Source: Candidatus Nomurabacteria bacterium (GTDB taxonomy: Bacteria; Patescibacteriota; Saccharimonadia; Saccharimonadales; Saccharimonadaceae). From it: 24,874 nt of DNA. Of this stretch, positions 7,605 through 14,866 are shown in pieces (positions within the stretch are counted from its first letter, which is position 1; the number at the start of each line of letters is the position of its first letter). A model generated the notes under the pieces. That model saw only the letters and a program-made list of their open reading frames with translations. It searched no databases and was not told where the DNA came from. The stretch spans positions 1 to 24,874 of the forward strand of contig JAISDN010000011.1 of NCBI GenBank assembly GCA_031264785.1, in the 5' to 3' direction. Both the position numbers and the translations under genes were made by a program.

Positions 7605-9650
7605 TTACAGCCCCAAAACTCCGCCAACCGTAAAGATTGAGATGAACAGGATAGCAACCATATTGACCACTTTGATCAGGGCGTTGAGGCCCGGGCCAGA
7701 GGTGTCTTTGGTGGGGTCGCCGACGGTGTCGCCAACTACGGCAGCTTTGTGGGCTTCCGAGCCTTTGCCACCGTATAATCCGTCCGATTCGATCAATTTT
7801 TTGGCGTTGTCCCACGCGCCACCGGCGTTGTTCAGCGTCATAGCTAGCATCAAACCGACCACGATAATGCCAATCAACACGCCAGCCAATGCCGCTGTTC
7901 CCAACAACCAGCCGACCAAAATCGGCACGACAATGGCCATTGCGCCCGGCAGGATCATTTCCTTTAGCGCCGCGCCAGTCACGATGTCAACCGCTTTGGC
8001 GTAATCTGGTTTTTGTTTGCCTTTTAGAATACCCGGCATTTCCTTGAACTGGCGCCGAACTTCGGCTACCACGCCCATCGCGGCCTTGGACACGGCTCGC
8101 ATTGTAACAGAGGTAAAGGCGAAGGGTAACAGACCGCCGATCAACAGGCCGACCAAAATTACCGGATTGTTGATGGCTAAGTCAATTTCCTGACCGCCAG
8201 CTTGGGCAACCATTTTGTCGTAATAATCGGCAAACAGAGCCAGCGCGCCCAGCGCGGCCGAACCGATGGCGTAACCTTTGGTGACGGCTTTGGTGGTGTT
8301 GCCAACGGCATCTAGCTCGTCCGTCACCTCGCGGACTTTGGCCGGTTGTTCGGACATTTCAGCGATTCCACCGGCGTTGTCGGTGATAGGTCCGTAACTG
8401 TCCAGCGCCACAATCATTCCAGCGGTCGATAGCATAGCGATGGCGGCCACAGCGATGCCGTACAGGCCGTTGCCGTCAAATCCGCCAGCCACAAAGAAGG
8501 CTACCAAAATGCCAACCACGATGGTCAAAACTGGCATAATGGTCGATTCCATCCCGAATGACAGGCCGGAAATGACATTGGTGCCAGCGCCAGTTTCCGA
8601 CGCGGCGGCGATAGCCTTGACCGGACGGTGTTTGGTGCTGGTGTAATATTCGGTGAAAACGAACATCAACACTGTGATGATGATGCCGACCAACGCCACC
8701 CAGAAATAGGTTAGGTCGCCGAACATCCAACAGGTGATGGCCGCAAAGGCGGCGGCGCTGATGATGGCGGCCGCGTAAACACCTTTGTACAGGGCGTTCA
8801 TAATTTTTTTAGCTTTACCGAGTCGCACGAAAAAGATGCCGATAATCGAGGCGATAATCGCCACCGAACCGAGCGCCAGCGGGAAAATTACTTCCTTAGC
8901 AGCAAAAGCGTCCGTGCCAGCCGGCACCAATGTGGCGCCAATTAGCATAGCGGCTAGCAAGGTTACGGCGTAAGTTTCGAACAAATCCGCGCCCATACCA
9001 GCGCAGTCGCCAACGTTATCACCAACATTGTCGGCGATGGTGGCCGGATTACGGGGATCGTCCTCTGGGATGCCGGCTTCAACTTTACCGACAATATCAG
9101 CGCCAACATCGGCTGCTTTGGTGTAAATACCGCCACCGACGCGCGCGAACAGGCTGATCAGAGAGGCGCCGAAACCGAAACCAATGACGAGGTTAATATC
9201 GCGGAACACGATGTAGGACAAGCTGACGCCCAACATCGACAGGCCGACTACGGCCAAACCGGTGACCGCGCCGCCGCGAAACGCCAAATTCAGGGCGTCC
9301 TTTAACGATTTTTTAGCGGCAGCGGCGGTCCGAACATTGGCCCGCACCGACACGTTCATGCCGATAAAGCCAGCGATACCGCTGCAAACCGCGCCAACTA
9401 GGAAGCTGATAGCCAGCGTCCAGCCCAGCGCGAAACCGATTACCAAAAACAGCACAACAGCGACAATCGCAATCGTGCGGTATTGGCGAGACAGATACGC
9501 CATTGCACCCTCTTGGATGGCTTTGGCGATTTCTATCATTTTATTATCACCCGGCTTTGCCTTCAGAACTCGTGCCGCCAATAGCCCCGCCGCTATCAGA
9601 GAAACCAAGCCCGCAATTGGAGCCAGATAGATAAGAATAGAAAAATCCAT
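7605..9650 (-). CDS. hppA: K+-independent H+-translocating membrane pyrophosphatase
   Basis: 681 aa, a complete single-subunit pump of the M-PPase family with about 15-16 hydrophobic segments. It hydrolyses cytoplasmic pyrophosphate and moves H+ across the membrane. The pyrophosphate/Mg2+ site is intact: DVGADIVGKVEAGIPEDDPR (about 181-200), GDNVGDCAGMGADLFE (about 210-225) and the C-terminal GGKGSEAHKAAVVGDTVGDP. Residue 454 in GNTTKAVTKGYAIGSA is Lys, the residue typical of the K+-independent subfamily, whose members are proton pumps; K+-dependent enzymes have Ala there. The start is supported by AAAGGA upstream and a promoter with 17-bp spacing at 9722-9750. It converges on the cysteine-rich pair and ends at a good terminator. 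The pump would conserve energy from pyrophosphate released in biosynthesis. Confidence 0.96.
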   Translation of the reverse strand: MDFSILIYLAPIAGLVSLIAAGLLAARVLKAKPGDNKMIEIAKAIQEGAMAYLSRQYRTIAIVAVVLFLVIGFALGWTLAISFLVGAVCSGIAGFIGMNVSVRANVRTAAAAKKSLKDALNLAFRGGAVTGLAVVGLSMLGVSLSYIVFRDINLVIGFGFGASLISLFARVGGGIYTKAADVGADIVGKVEAGIPEDDPRNPATIADNVGDNVGDCAGMGADLFETYAVTLLAAMLIGATLVPAGTDAFAAKEVIFPLALGSVAIIASIIGIFFVRLGKAKKIMNALYKGVYAAAIISAAAFAAITCWMFGDLTYFWVALVGIIITVLMFVFTEYYTSTKHRPVKAIAAASETGAGTNVISGLSFGMESTIMPVLTIVVGILVAFFVAGGFDGNGLYGIAVAAIAMLSTAGMIVALDSYGPITDNAGGIAEMSEQPAKVREVTDELDAVGNTTKAVTKGYAIGSAALGALALFADYYDKMVAQAGGQEIDLAINNPVILVGLLIGGLLPFAFTSVTMRAVSKAAMGVVAEVRRQFKEMPGILKGKQKPDYAKAVDIVTGAALKEMILPGAMAIVVPILVGWLLGTAALAGVLIGIIVVGLMLAMTLNNAGGAWDNAKKLIESDGLYGGKGSEAHKAAVVGDTVGDPTKDTSGPGLNALIKVVNMVAILFISIFTVGGVLGL

Positions 9651-9721
9651 ATTTCTATTTCCTTTCTCGCTTGCGCCCGTTTTATTTAAAAAAAGGCGCT
9701 GTTAATTATTATTCAACCCTT

Positions 9722-9750
9722 ATATTAGCACATTTTTGCGTCGTGTCCAA
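9722..9750 (-). promoter_or_regulatory. hppA promoter
   Basis: On the minus strand: -35 TTGGAC, 17-bp spacer, -10 TAATAT preceded by TGTGC (extended -10). The leader to the hppA ATG is about 65 nt. It diverges from the lipoprotein promoter at 9784-9812. Confidence 0.7.
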
Positions 9751-9783
9751 CTGAGGTAATTTTTGGGAAATGTTATAAAAGTA

Positions 9784-9812
9784 TTGTGTAATTATGAAAA
9801 TTATGCTACAAT
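9784..9812 (+). promoter_or_regulatory. Promoter of the structured leader and lipoprotein gene
   Basis: -35 TTGTGT (9784-9789), 17-bp spacer, -10 TACAAT (9807-9812) preceded by ATGC, giving an extended -10. The predicted start is near G9819, leaving about 238 nt of untranslated leader. Confidence 0.65.
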
Positions 9813-9818
9813 TAAAGC

Positions 9819-10056
9819 GTAAGGTGTCGAAACCTTATGAACTTTAATTTCGTTTATTGTTTTAAATAGGCTTGCGTTCAAGCAGGTCGCTCGTTTAATG
9901 GGTCCAAAATTAGGGCGTATTAAACGGGTGGTCTGCAGGCCGCCCTACCTGGATGCCCCGTGCATTACTAAAGGGGCTTTGTTTTTCGATCAAATGCTCA
10001 TCCAGGCGTTTTGATCATCAAGGCGTTGGCCCCGCACGGGGCAGAAGGGAATAGCC
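9819..10056 (+). promoter_or_regulatory. Structured 5' leader with competing hairpins, candidate attenuator or riboswitch
   Basis: Elements in order: hairpin TAAGGT/ACCTTA (9820-9837); GCTTG/CAAGC (9870-9883); an 18-bp stem (9882-9899 with 9919-9936, four G-U pairs, 19-nt loop); an alternative 8-bp stem GGGTGGTC/GGCCGCCC (9926-9933 with 9938-9945, loop TGCA) that cannot coexist with the lower half of the 18-bp stem; an intrinsic terminator (9955-9986); GATCAAA/TTTGATC (9988-10016); and GCCCC/GGGGC (10029-10042) just before the ribosome-binding site. GCCCCGTGC (9955-9963, the terminator's 5' arm) is also perfectly complementary to GCACGGGGC (10034-10042), and CCTGGATG (9948-9955) to CATCCAGG (9999-10006). 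Such switchable pairing around a terminator is the hallmark of conditional termination. I do not recognise it as a known riboswitch class. An independent small RNA ending at 9986 is the alternative. Confidence 0.6.
9955..9986 (+). terminator. Intrinsic terminator within the lipoprotein leader
   Basis: GCCCC (9955-9959), 13-nt loop, GGGGC (9973-9977), then TTTGTTTTT. It lies about 70 nt before the lipoprotein ATG and after the promoter, so it would end most transcripts early unless antagonised. Confidence 0.7.
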
Positions 10057-10680
10057 ATGAAGAAACTGCAATCCACATTCGTTTTCACTTTAGTAATCGT
10101 TATCGCAATAACTATGGCCGCTTGCTCATCAAAGGAGGAGCCGACCGTCGACGTGTATGTCGAAGGAACAGTCGTAGGCATCGACGCGAATGCGATAGCC
10201 ATCAGTATGGGGGAGTTCGACTATGTCGACCCCGAGACTGGAGAGGAGGAAAAGCGCCAATCTGAAGTGGTGGCCAATCTGCCCGAAAATCGGAACGGGG
10301 TAGTTATACCTGAAATGGGTGAAACTGCTCGGTTTGGGCTGTACGGGCATAACTACCGGACTAACGGGAATTATTTTTTGTTGGTCTCAGTGGCGCCCAT
10401 AGACTCTGAGGCTGATACGCCCACCAAATACGAAGATCAAGAGCCGGATTATTATGAGGACTTGATCGTCGTCGGCGTCACCGCAAAAAGTGGCGGTTTG
10501 GATGGGGCAAGGCATTGGGCCATATTCGGAGAAGAGGGGAGCGAAGACTACCTTTTCGCTTCGTTTGGACACGACAACGGCATAATGTTGCCACCGGCTG
10601 GAGCGAAAGTGCGGGTTGGGCTAATTAAGGATGGTAAACGTCCAAGATTGGCAAGCCTTGAGGTGCCAGAGGAGGATTAA
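10057..10680 (+). CDS. Putative lipoprotein with two internal repeats
   Basis: 207 aa. A lysine-containing N-terminus and hydrophobic segment (residues about 7-21) lead to MAAC, a plausible lipobox with the modified Cys at about position 23, so the mature protein would be lipid-anchored on the outer face of the membrane. The body appears to be an internal duplication. Residues about 32-113 and 133-203 both begin with a V-rich strand and contain NGVVIPEMGETARFGLY or NGIMLPPAGAKVRVGLI respectively, ending in a short strand (LLVSV, LASLEV); these look like two small beta-barrel domains. No family recognised. The start is supported by GAAGG 8 nt upstream. Expression is probably controlled by the leader at 9819-10056; a strong terminator follows directly. 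Confidence 0.8.
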   Translation: MKKLQSTFVFTLVIVIAITMAACSSKEEPTVDVYVEGTVVGIDANAIAISMGEFDYVDPETGEEEKRQSEVVANLPENRNGVVIPEMGETARFGLYGHNYRTNGNYFLLVSVAPIDSEADTPTKYEDQEPDYYEDLIVVGVTAKSGGLDGARHWAIFGEEGSEDYLFASFGHDNGIMLPPAGAKVRVGLIKDGKRPRLASLEVPEED

Positions 10681-10696
10681 AAACAATAAGCGGCAA

Positions 10697-10733
10697 AAAA
10701 GCCGCTGGGGAAGGCCCAGCGGCTTTTCCTTTT
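10697..10733 (+). terminator. Intrinsic terminator of the lipoprotein gene
   Basis: 13-bp arms AAAAGCCGCTGGG and CCCAGCGGCTTTT, loop GAAGG, then CCTTTT. It starts 16 nt after the stop codon. An upstream AGCGGC (10689-10694) could pair with the first arm as an alternative. Confidence 0.9.
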
Positions 10734-10778
10734 ACAGGGGTGAAATATGGAAAAAGTGCATAAAATGTGAAAAAGGTA

Positions 10779-10807
10779 TTGACTTTTTTAAAAAAGTGTG
10801 CTATACT
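10779..10807 (+). promoter_or_regulatory. Promoter of the 61-aa membrane peptide gene
   Basis: -35 TTGACT (10779-10784), 17-bp spacer, -10 TATACT (10802-10807) preceded by GTGTGC (extended -10). It is nearly the same sequence as the promoter at 18675-18703: both share TATTGACTTTTT and AGTGTGCTATA. Confidence 0.8.
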
Positions 10808-10813
10808 TAGGAA

Positions 10814-10968
10814 GTGAGGTCGTGATGCAATACAAAATGGCCTAGCACATTGGAGGATTGTTAAACTTTTTAGAGATTTTCTCCGCCTTTTTGGGTAGTT
10901 GAAAGCGCATTTTCGGTGAGTTTTCCACTACCCGAGAGGGTCAAGCTGCTGTTTGGAAGGAGAAAAAA
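10814..10968 (+). promoter_or_regulatory. 155-nt structured leader of the membrane peptide gene
   Basis: GGGTAGT (10893-10899) pairs perfectly with ACTACCC (10927-10933). TTTTCTCC (10877-10884) is perfectly complementary to GGAGAAAA (10959-10966), which includes the ribosome-binding site, so initiation could be masked. A six-codon open frame, ATG at 10825 to TAG at 10845, with GAGG 5 nt upstream might be a leader peptide. The regulatory role is inferred. Confidence 0.4.
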
Positions 10969-11154
10969 ATGAAGAAAACCGTTAAAGTCGCTTTGTCTGC
11001 TCTTAAAATATCGTCACCGGTAGTGGTGTTCTTAACCGCTACTGCCGAAAACGGCTGGGCTGAGCACACCGGCTTCGGCTTGTTCGGCATTGCTATAGCC
11101 GTGTCGCTGCTCGTTTCGGGCGTGACAGCTATAGACCTGTTGAATGATATTTAG
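10969..11154 (+). CDS. Small membrane peptide, 61 aa
   Basis: Not recognised. Basic N-terminus (MKKTVK), a first hydrophobic segment at about residues 7-26 (possible signal peptide or membrane helix), a short polar loop with His, then a second hydrophobic segment at about 37-56 and a short acidic end. It is a small membrane or secreted peptide with two spans if the first is not cleaved. The start is fixed by AAGGAG (10957-10962) 6 nt before the ATG. It has its own near-consensus promoter, a long leader and a strong terminator at 11206, all arguing for a genuine, probably well-expressed single-gene transcript. The small size with dedicated regulation would fit a stress peptide or type I-like toxin, but nothing in the sequence proves this. 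Confidence 0.65.
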   Translation: MKKTVKVALSALKISSPVVVFLTATAENGWAEHTGFGLFGIAIAVSLLVSGVTAIDLLNDI

Positions 11155-11205
11155 CCGTTTAGCACGACAAACGGTTTCGATTAAAAAAGTTTGGCAATTG
11201 CTGTT

Positions 11206-11256
11206 CCCAGCGATTTCTGCCTTCCAGCAGTCTATCGCTGGGCTTTTTCATTTTTT
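11206..11256 (+). terminator. Intrinsic terminator of the membrane peptide gene
   Basis: Perfect 9-bp arms CCCAGCGAT (11206-11214) and ATCGCTGGG (11234-11242), then CTTTTTCATTTTTT. The T-run overlaps the rel stop codon on the other strand. No T-run is present in the minus direction, so it serves the plus strand. Confidence 0.85.
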
Positions 11257-12759
11257 CCTATCTTTGCTTCTTTCGCGCGGCGGCTCGATGTTGAGGCGTT
11301 TTAATTGTTGGCGGATTTTGGTGCGGGCGTGGGGCGTGATGATGCGTTTTAGCCAGTCGACCGACGGTTTGATGTTGTTGCGGGTGATAATTTCCACAAT
11401 ATCGCCGGTTTTGAGCGGCTGGTCAAATTTGGCGATTTTGCCGTTGACTTGGACATTTTGGGCGTTTTTGCCGATGTCGGAATGAATCCGGTAAGCATAA
11501 TCCAGCGGCAGCGCGCCTTCGGGCAGGTCGTAAATGTCGCCTTTGGGTGAATAAACAAAAATCCGGTCCGAAAACAGGTTAATACGCAGTTTTTCGGTGT
11601 CGACTTCTTCACCGGCCGACAGGCGCGCGGCAGCGGTTTGCAATTCAGTAATCCACGACAAATCGGTCGGCATTGCAGAAATTTGGCCTTTTTTATAGGC
11701 GTCGGTCAGTTTTTGTTCATTGTAATGAAAACTGGCGGCAAGACCGCGCTCGGCGTATTCGTGCATCCTTTCAGTGCGGATTTGAAATTCCACGATTTGC
11801 TCGTCCGGCGTGATGACGGTGGTGTGCAGACTCTGGTAGCCGTTACTTTTGGGCTGGGCGATGTAATCTTTGATGCGCTCGATCATCGGCGTATACAAGC
11901 CGTGAATCAAGCCGAGCACTTGATAACAATCGGCCTTATTTTCAACCACGATCCGCAGCGCAATCAGGTCGTAAATGGCTTCGAAATTTTGGTCGTGTTT
12001 TTCCAGTTTTTTGTGCAGCGAATAAACCGATTTGATACGGCCGTCCATCTGGAAATCGATTTTATTTTCGGCCAATTTTTTGCCGACTTCGGCCCGCACG
12101 TGGTCGAGTTTTTTGCTGGCCCGGCCAAGACGCTTTTTCATTTGTTTTTTCAAGAAATTATAACGGTGGTGATCGAGATAAGAAAAACTAATTTCTTCCA
12201 GCTGGACGCGGACGCGGCCCATATTTAGGCGGTCGGCCACCGGCGCAAAAACCTGCAAAGTTTCGGTGGAAATTTTCTTTTGCTTGGCGGGACTGAGGAA
12301 TTTCAGAGTTTGCATATTGTGCAGGCGGTCGGCCAGCTTGATTATCATAACGCGGATGTCTTGACCGGTAGCAATCAGCAATTTGGTCAGGTTGTCTTTG
12401 GTGGCCGGCAAATAAGAATCGATGTCGCGCATTCCACTGCGCAACTGTCCCAGTTTGGTGACGCCGTCGACCAGAAAAGCCGCATCGCGCCCAAATTTTT
12501 CCTCGATTTGCTTGAGCGTGGCCGGCGTGTCTTCAACTGTGTCGTGCAAAACGCCGGCCACGATCGAGTCGATGTCCAGCTCCCAATCAATCAAATTAGC
12601 CGCCACTTGCAAGGGGTGAATGATATACGGTTCGCCGCTTTTGCGCTTCTGGCCGCGATGCATTTCGGTCGCAAAATCAATAGCCGACGCCAGAAAATCC
12701 AGCTGCTCCGGGCTAAATTTGGCGTCTTTGGCTTTGTCGATGAGTTGGGATTTTTTCAT
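11248..12759 (-). CDS. rel: Short bifunctional (p)ppGpp synthetase/hydrolase, Rel/SpoT family
   Basis: 503 aa, against about 700-750 for typical long Rel/SpoT. An HD hydrolase domain (about residues 25-165) keeps its metal and catalytic residues: H34, H48, H72-D73 in LHDTVEDT, and D144 in KLADRLHNM. The synthetase domain (about 225-345) has GRIKSVYSLHKKL, RIKDYIAQPKSNGYQSLHTT with the RxKD motif of bifunctional enzymes, and EFQIRTERMHEYAERG. A TGS domain (about 395-455) and a short helical piece follow, then the protein ends; the zinc-finger/RIS and ACT domains used for ribosome sensing are absent. It should make and degrade (p)ppGpp from GTP/GDP and ATP. It sits 19 nt after GT-C copy 1. An extended -10 (12766-12774) lies exactly 6 nt before the ATG and no ribosome-binding site is seen, suggesting a leaderless transcript. 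Confidence 0.93.
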   Translation of the reverse strand: MKKSQLIDKAKDAKFSPEQLDFLASAIDFATEMHRGQKRKSGEPYIIHPLQVAANLIDWELDIDSIVAGVLHDTVEDTPATLKQIEEKFGRDAAFLVDGVTKLGQLRSGMRDIDSYLPATKDNLTKLLIATGQDIRVMIIKLADRLHNMQTLKFLSPAKQKKISTETLQVFAPVADRLNMGRVRVQLEEISFSYLDHHRYNFLKKQMKKRLGRASKKLDHVRAEVGKKLAENKIDFQMDGRIKSVYSLHKKLEKHDQNFEAIYDLIALRIVVENKADCYQVLGLIHGLYTPMIERIKDYIAQPKSNGYQSLHTTVITPDEQIVEFQIRTERMHEYAERGLAASFHYNEQKLTDAYKKGQISAMPTDLSWITELQTAAARLSAGEEVDTEKLRINLFSDRIFVYSPKGDIYDLPEGALPLDYAYRIHSDIGKNAQNVQVNGKIAKFDQPLKTGDIVEIITRNNIKPSVDWLKRIITPHARTKIRQQLKRLNIEPPRERSKDRKK

Positions 12760-12765
12760 AAGTCT

Positions 12766-12774
12766 ATTTTAGCA
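12766..12774 (-). promoter_or_regulatory. Extended -10 of rel, leaderless geometry
   Basis: On the minus strand TGCTAAAAT, followed by AGACTT and then the rel ATG. Transcription would begin at or within a base of the start codon. No good -35 is visible. Confidence 0.45.
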
Positions 12775-12778
12775 TAGT

Positions 12779-14363
12779 TTATTTGTGAGATTTATTGCTC
12801 GACCGGTTTTTATGCGATTTCAAGTCGTTAATAAATAAGGTTGCTAGAATTATAAATAATGGATACAAAACTTGGGCATAGCGCGAATTAGATTCGACGA
12901 GCGCGTCAGATAAGAAGAAGCCCAACATTGCGGTTGCTAATAAAAGTATAACAGGGTGAATTAATTGCTTATTAGAAATGATTTTCTGGGCCTGCTTAAA
13001 CAAAAAAATCGCCGTCATTACAAATAATAAAGTTATAAAAATCTGGATATAAATATTTATTAGCTCGGAAACTTTGGAGTTTTTATAATTAGGAAACCCC
13101 TGATTGGCATTGCGCATCGCTCCTCCGGTTTGGCCGCCGGAAAAGCTATAAAGTTTGCGCACAAACAAACTTAATGTGCCGCTAATTCCATAACTTTTGT
13201 AGCGTTCAATACCTTCGCGTTGCAATCGGTCATGAACTGCTTGGAGCCCAAGCTCGTCGATTTTGTCACATTTTAGGTCGCCGCGTTTTCTAATATCACA
13301 GGAGGAGTATTCCTTGACTAAATTGTCACGATAAAGTCCATCTTTATGATCCCAATTGCCATCCGATTTCCAATTTGCGCCAACATAAATACTCCAGCCA
13401 CCAGAACTGGCCGGTGTTTCAAGTCCGGTTTGGGTAGAAACCATAGCGACGTTTAGCTTTTGAAGGCTAGTAAACAGTAAAATTATTATTACGAAACCCG
13501 CGCCAACCAGCAAGAACAATTTTTTGGATTTTTTGGCGGCAAAGACAGTAAATAGTAAATATAGTCCTAGGGCGATTATAAATACTATAAAGATGGGCCG
13601 GAACCAGTTGGCCAAGCCTAGTGCTAGACCGAGTAATATTGATAGAATAATAGTCGATTTGGTTTTTAGCTTAGTAAGACTTTTACACATATAATAGCTT
13701 AGGAAAATTACCAAAATTATAAAGAAATTTACGATCACAATTGGTAAGGCTTGAACTGAAAAAATAATGTTAAATGGGTTAAGAATCCATAAAGCAAAAG
13801 CTATAATTGGCGCTTTTGAGGCTGGTTTGGTCATTTGTTTTATGAAGTAATAGGCTATAACGGCAGCCGCAAAGTCGAAAAGCGTGTTTGTGACGATTGT
13901 CGCCAGCCACGGGTCGCTGATAATTTTCATAGGTATTGCTATCAGATCCGAATAAGCCATTAAATATGGAAAAAATGCAAAATAAGCGTTGCCCAGTAAA
14001 GCTCCACTAGATGCTATTTCTTGGCCGCTGATGTAAAAATATCTTGGGTCGGAGGTTGGCTCGTAACTGTATTTAAAATAGAAAAATAGTCGGACCGCAA
14101 TTCCGATTAAGGCGATGGTAATTAGTAATAAAATCTTGAATTTACGAGTTTTGAAGAACGGGGGGGGGGTCTTTTTTACACAGTTTTGTCAAATGTTTCC
14201 AGAAAAATATGCGGATTATTAGGCAAACTAAAATCACAACTATTAGCACTGCGGAATAAAGGGCCGGTTTGATCGGTTGGAGATTGTTAAGGAAGAACCA
14301 CAACGAAGTCAGGCTGGCTAATATCAGCACAATTGCTACCAGAAACTTTATAAAGTTTTTCAT
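12779..14363 (-). pseudogene. GT-C copy 1: multi-membrane glycosyltransferase, out of frame at a poly-C tract (possibly phase-variable)
   Basis: Paralogue of the gene at 15789-17342. From the ATG at 14363 (AAAGGA upstream) the N-terminus MKNFIKFLVAIVLILASLTS matches copy 2, but the frame breaks after ...KKDPPP at a run of ten C and stops within a few codons. One frame over, translation resumes at once as FFKTRKFKILLLITIALIGIAVRLF and continues to the stop at 12779 with no other defect, including the SDPRYFYISGQ loop and KIISDPWLATI. With nine C the gene would encode about 527 aa, close to copy 2 (517). It is a GT-C-fold membrane enzyme likely to move a sugar from a polyprenyl-phosphate donor to an acceptor outside the cell. 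The rest of the frame is intact, so decay is not advanced: slipped-strand switching or a homopolymer assembly error are both possible. Confidence 0.8.
14160..14169. repeat. Ten-base G/C homopolymer inside GT-C copy 1
   Basis: Ten consecutive G on the plus strand (C on the coding strand). The count puts the two halves of GT-C copy 1 out of register by +1; nine or twelve would restore the frame. This is the length range at which slipped-strand switching is common. It is also a typical place for sequencing error. Confidence 0.9.
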
Positions 14364-14398
14364 GCCGGTTTTTCCTTTCGGTTGACTTGATGAGCCCC

Positions 14399-14407
14399 AT
14401 TGTAGCA
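14399..14407 (-). promoter_or_regulatory. Extended -10 upstream of GT-C copy 1
   Basis: On the minus strand TGCTACAAT (within TTGTGCTACAAT), about 36 nt before the copy 1 ATG and after the GtrA stop. The -35 is not recognisable. It suggests that copy 1, and perhaps rel, can be transcribed separately from the upstream gtr genes. Confidence 0.5.
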
Positions 14408-14434
14408 CAAGTTTTAAATACAAAAAAGGCAATT

Positions 14435-14866
14435 TCAGTTGACACTGTTGTTTTTAAACACGAAGCGTTTGTAGGTCACATAATTCCAGATCATGCTGGC
14501 GAGGGTGGCGATGATTTTTGCGATGTTGATGCGCCAAAATTCTGAGATTTCGGGTGGCAAGGTTGAAACTAGAAGCTGGACAATGCCGTTATTTATTATC
14601 CACATGCCGATGGCTGTGAAAACGAAAAACAGGACAATTTCGCGAGCGTAGTTTTTGCCTTTGGAGTTAAAAACCCATTTTTTATTTACAAAAAAACTAA
14701 ATATCATGCTGATCCCGGTGGAAATAGTATTGGCGGCTATGGCCGGTAAACCAAAAAATAATGACAGAACATTAAGAATACTAAAATCTAGTGCCGTGTT
14801 GGCCAGGCCGACCAGCCCAAATTTTAGCTTGTCGAAATGCTTTGCAATAGTTTCGCTAATTTTCAT
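14435..14866 (-). CDS. GtrA-like membrane protein, candidate polyprenyl-phosphate-sugar flippase
   Basis: 143 aa, GtrA/PF04138-type protein with four hydrophobic segments. Characteristic features are FGLVGLANTALDFSILNVL in the first span, SFFVNKKWVFNSKGK between spans 2 and 3, and a short basic end VTYKRFVFKNN. GtrA proteins are thought to move polyprenyl-phosphate-linked sugars across the cytoplasmic membrane. Its ATG overlaps the stop of the GtrB-like gene (ATGA), so the two are translationally coupled, exactly the partner expected. The role is well supported by family and context. The sugar cannot be told from the sequence. Confidence 0.85.
   Translation of the reverse strand: MKISETIAKHFDKLKFGLVGLANTALDFSILNVLSLFFGLPAIAANTISTGISMIFSFFVNKKWVFNSKGKNYAREIVLFFVFTAIGMWIINNGIVQLLVSTLPPEISEFWRINIAKIIATLASMIWNYVTYKRFVFKNNSVN

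Noticed and set aside
9926..9986. T-box riboswitch suggested by GGGTGG before a terminator
   Set aside because: The invariant T-box continuation (ACCGCG-type sequence) is absent, and the downstream gene is a lipoprotein, not an amino-acid-related gene.
12779..13960. Independent 393-aa gene starting at the internal ATG of GT-C copy 1
   Set aside because: Homology to copy 2 continues upstream of this ATG in the same frame to the poly-C tract, and no ribosome-binding site precedes it.
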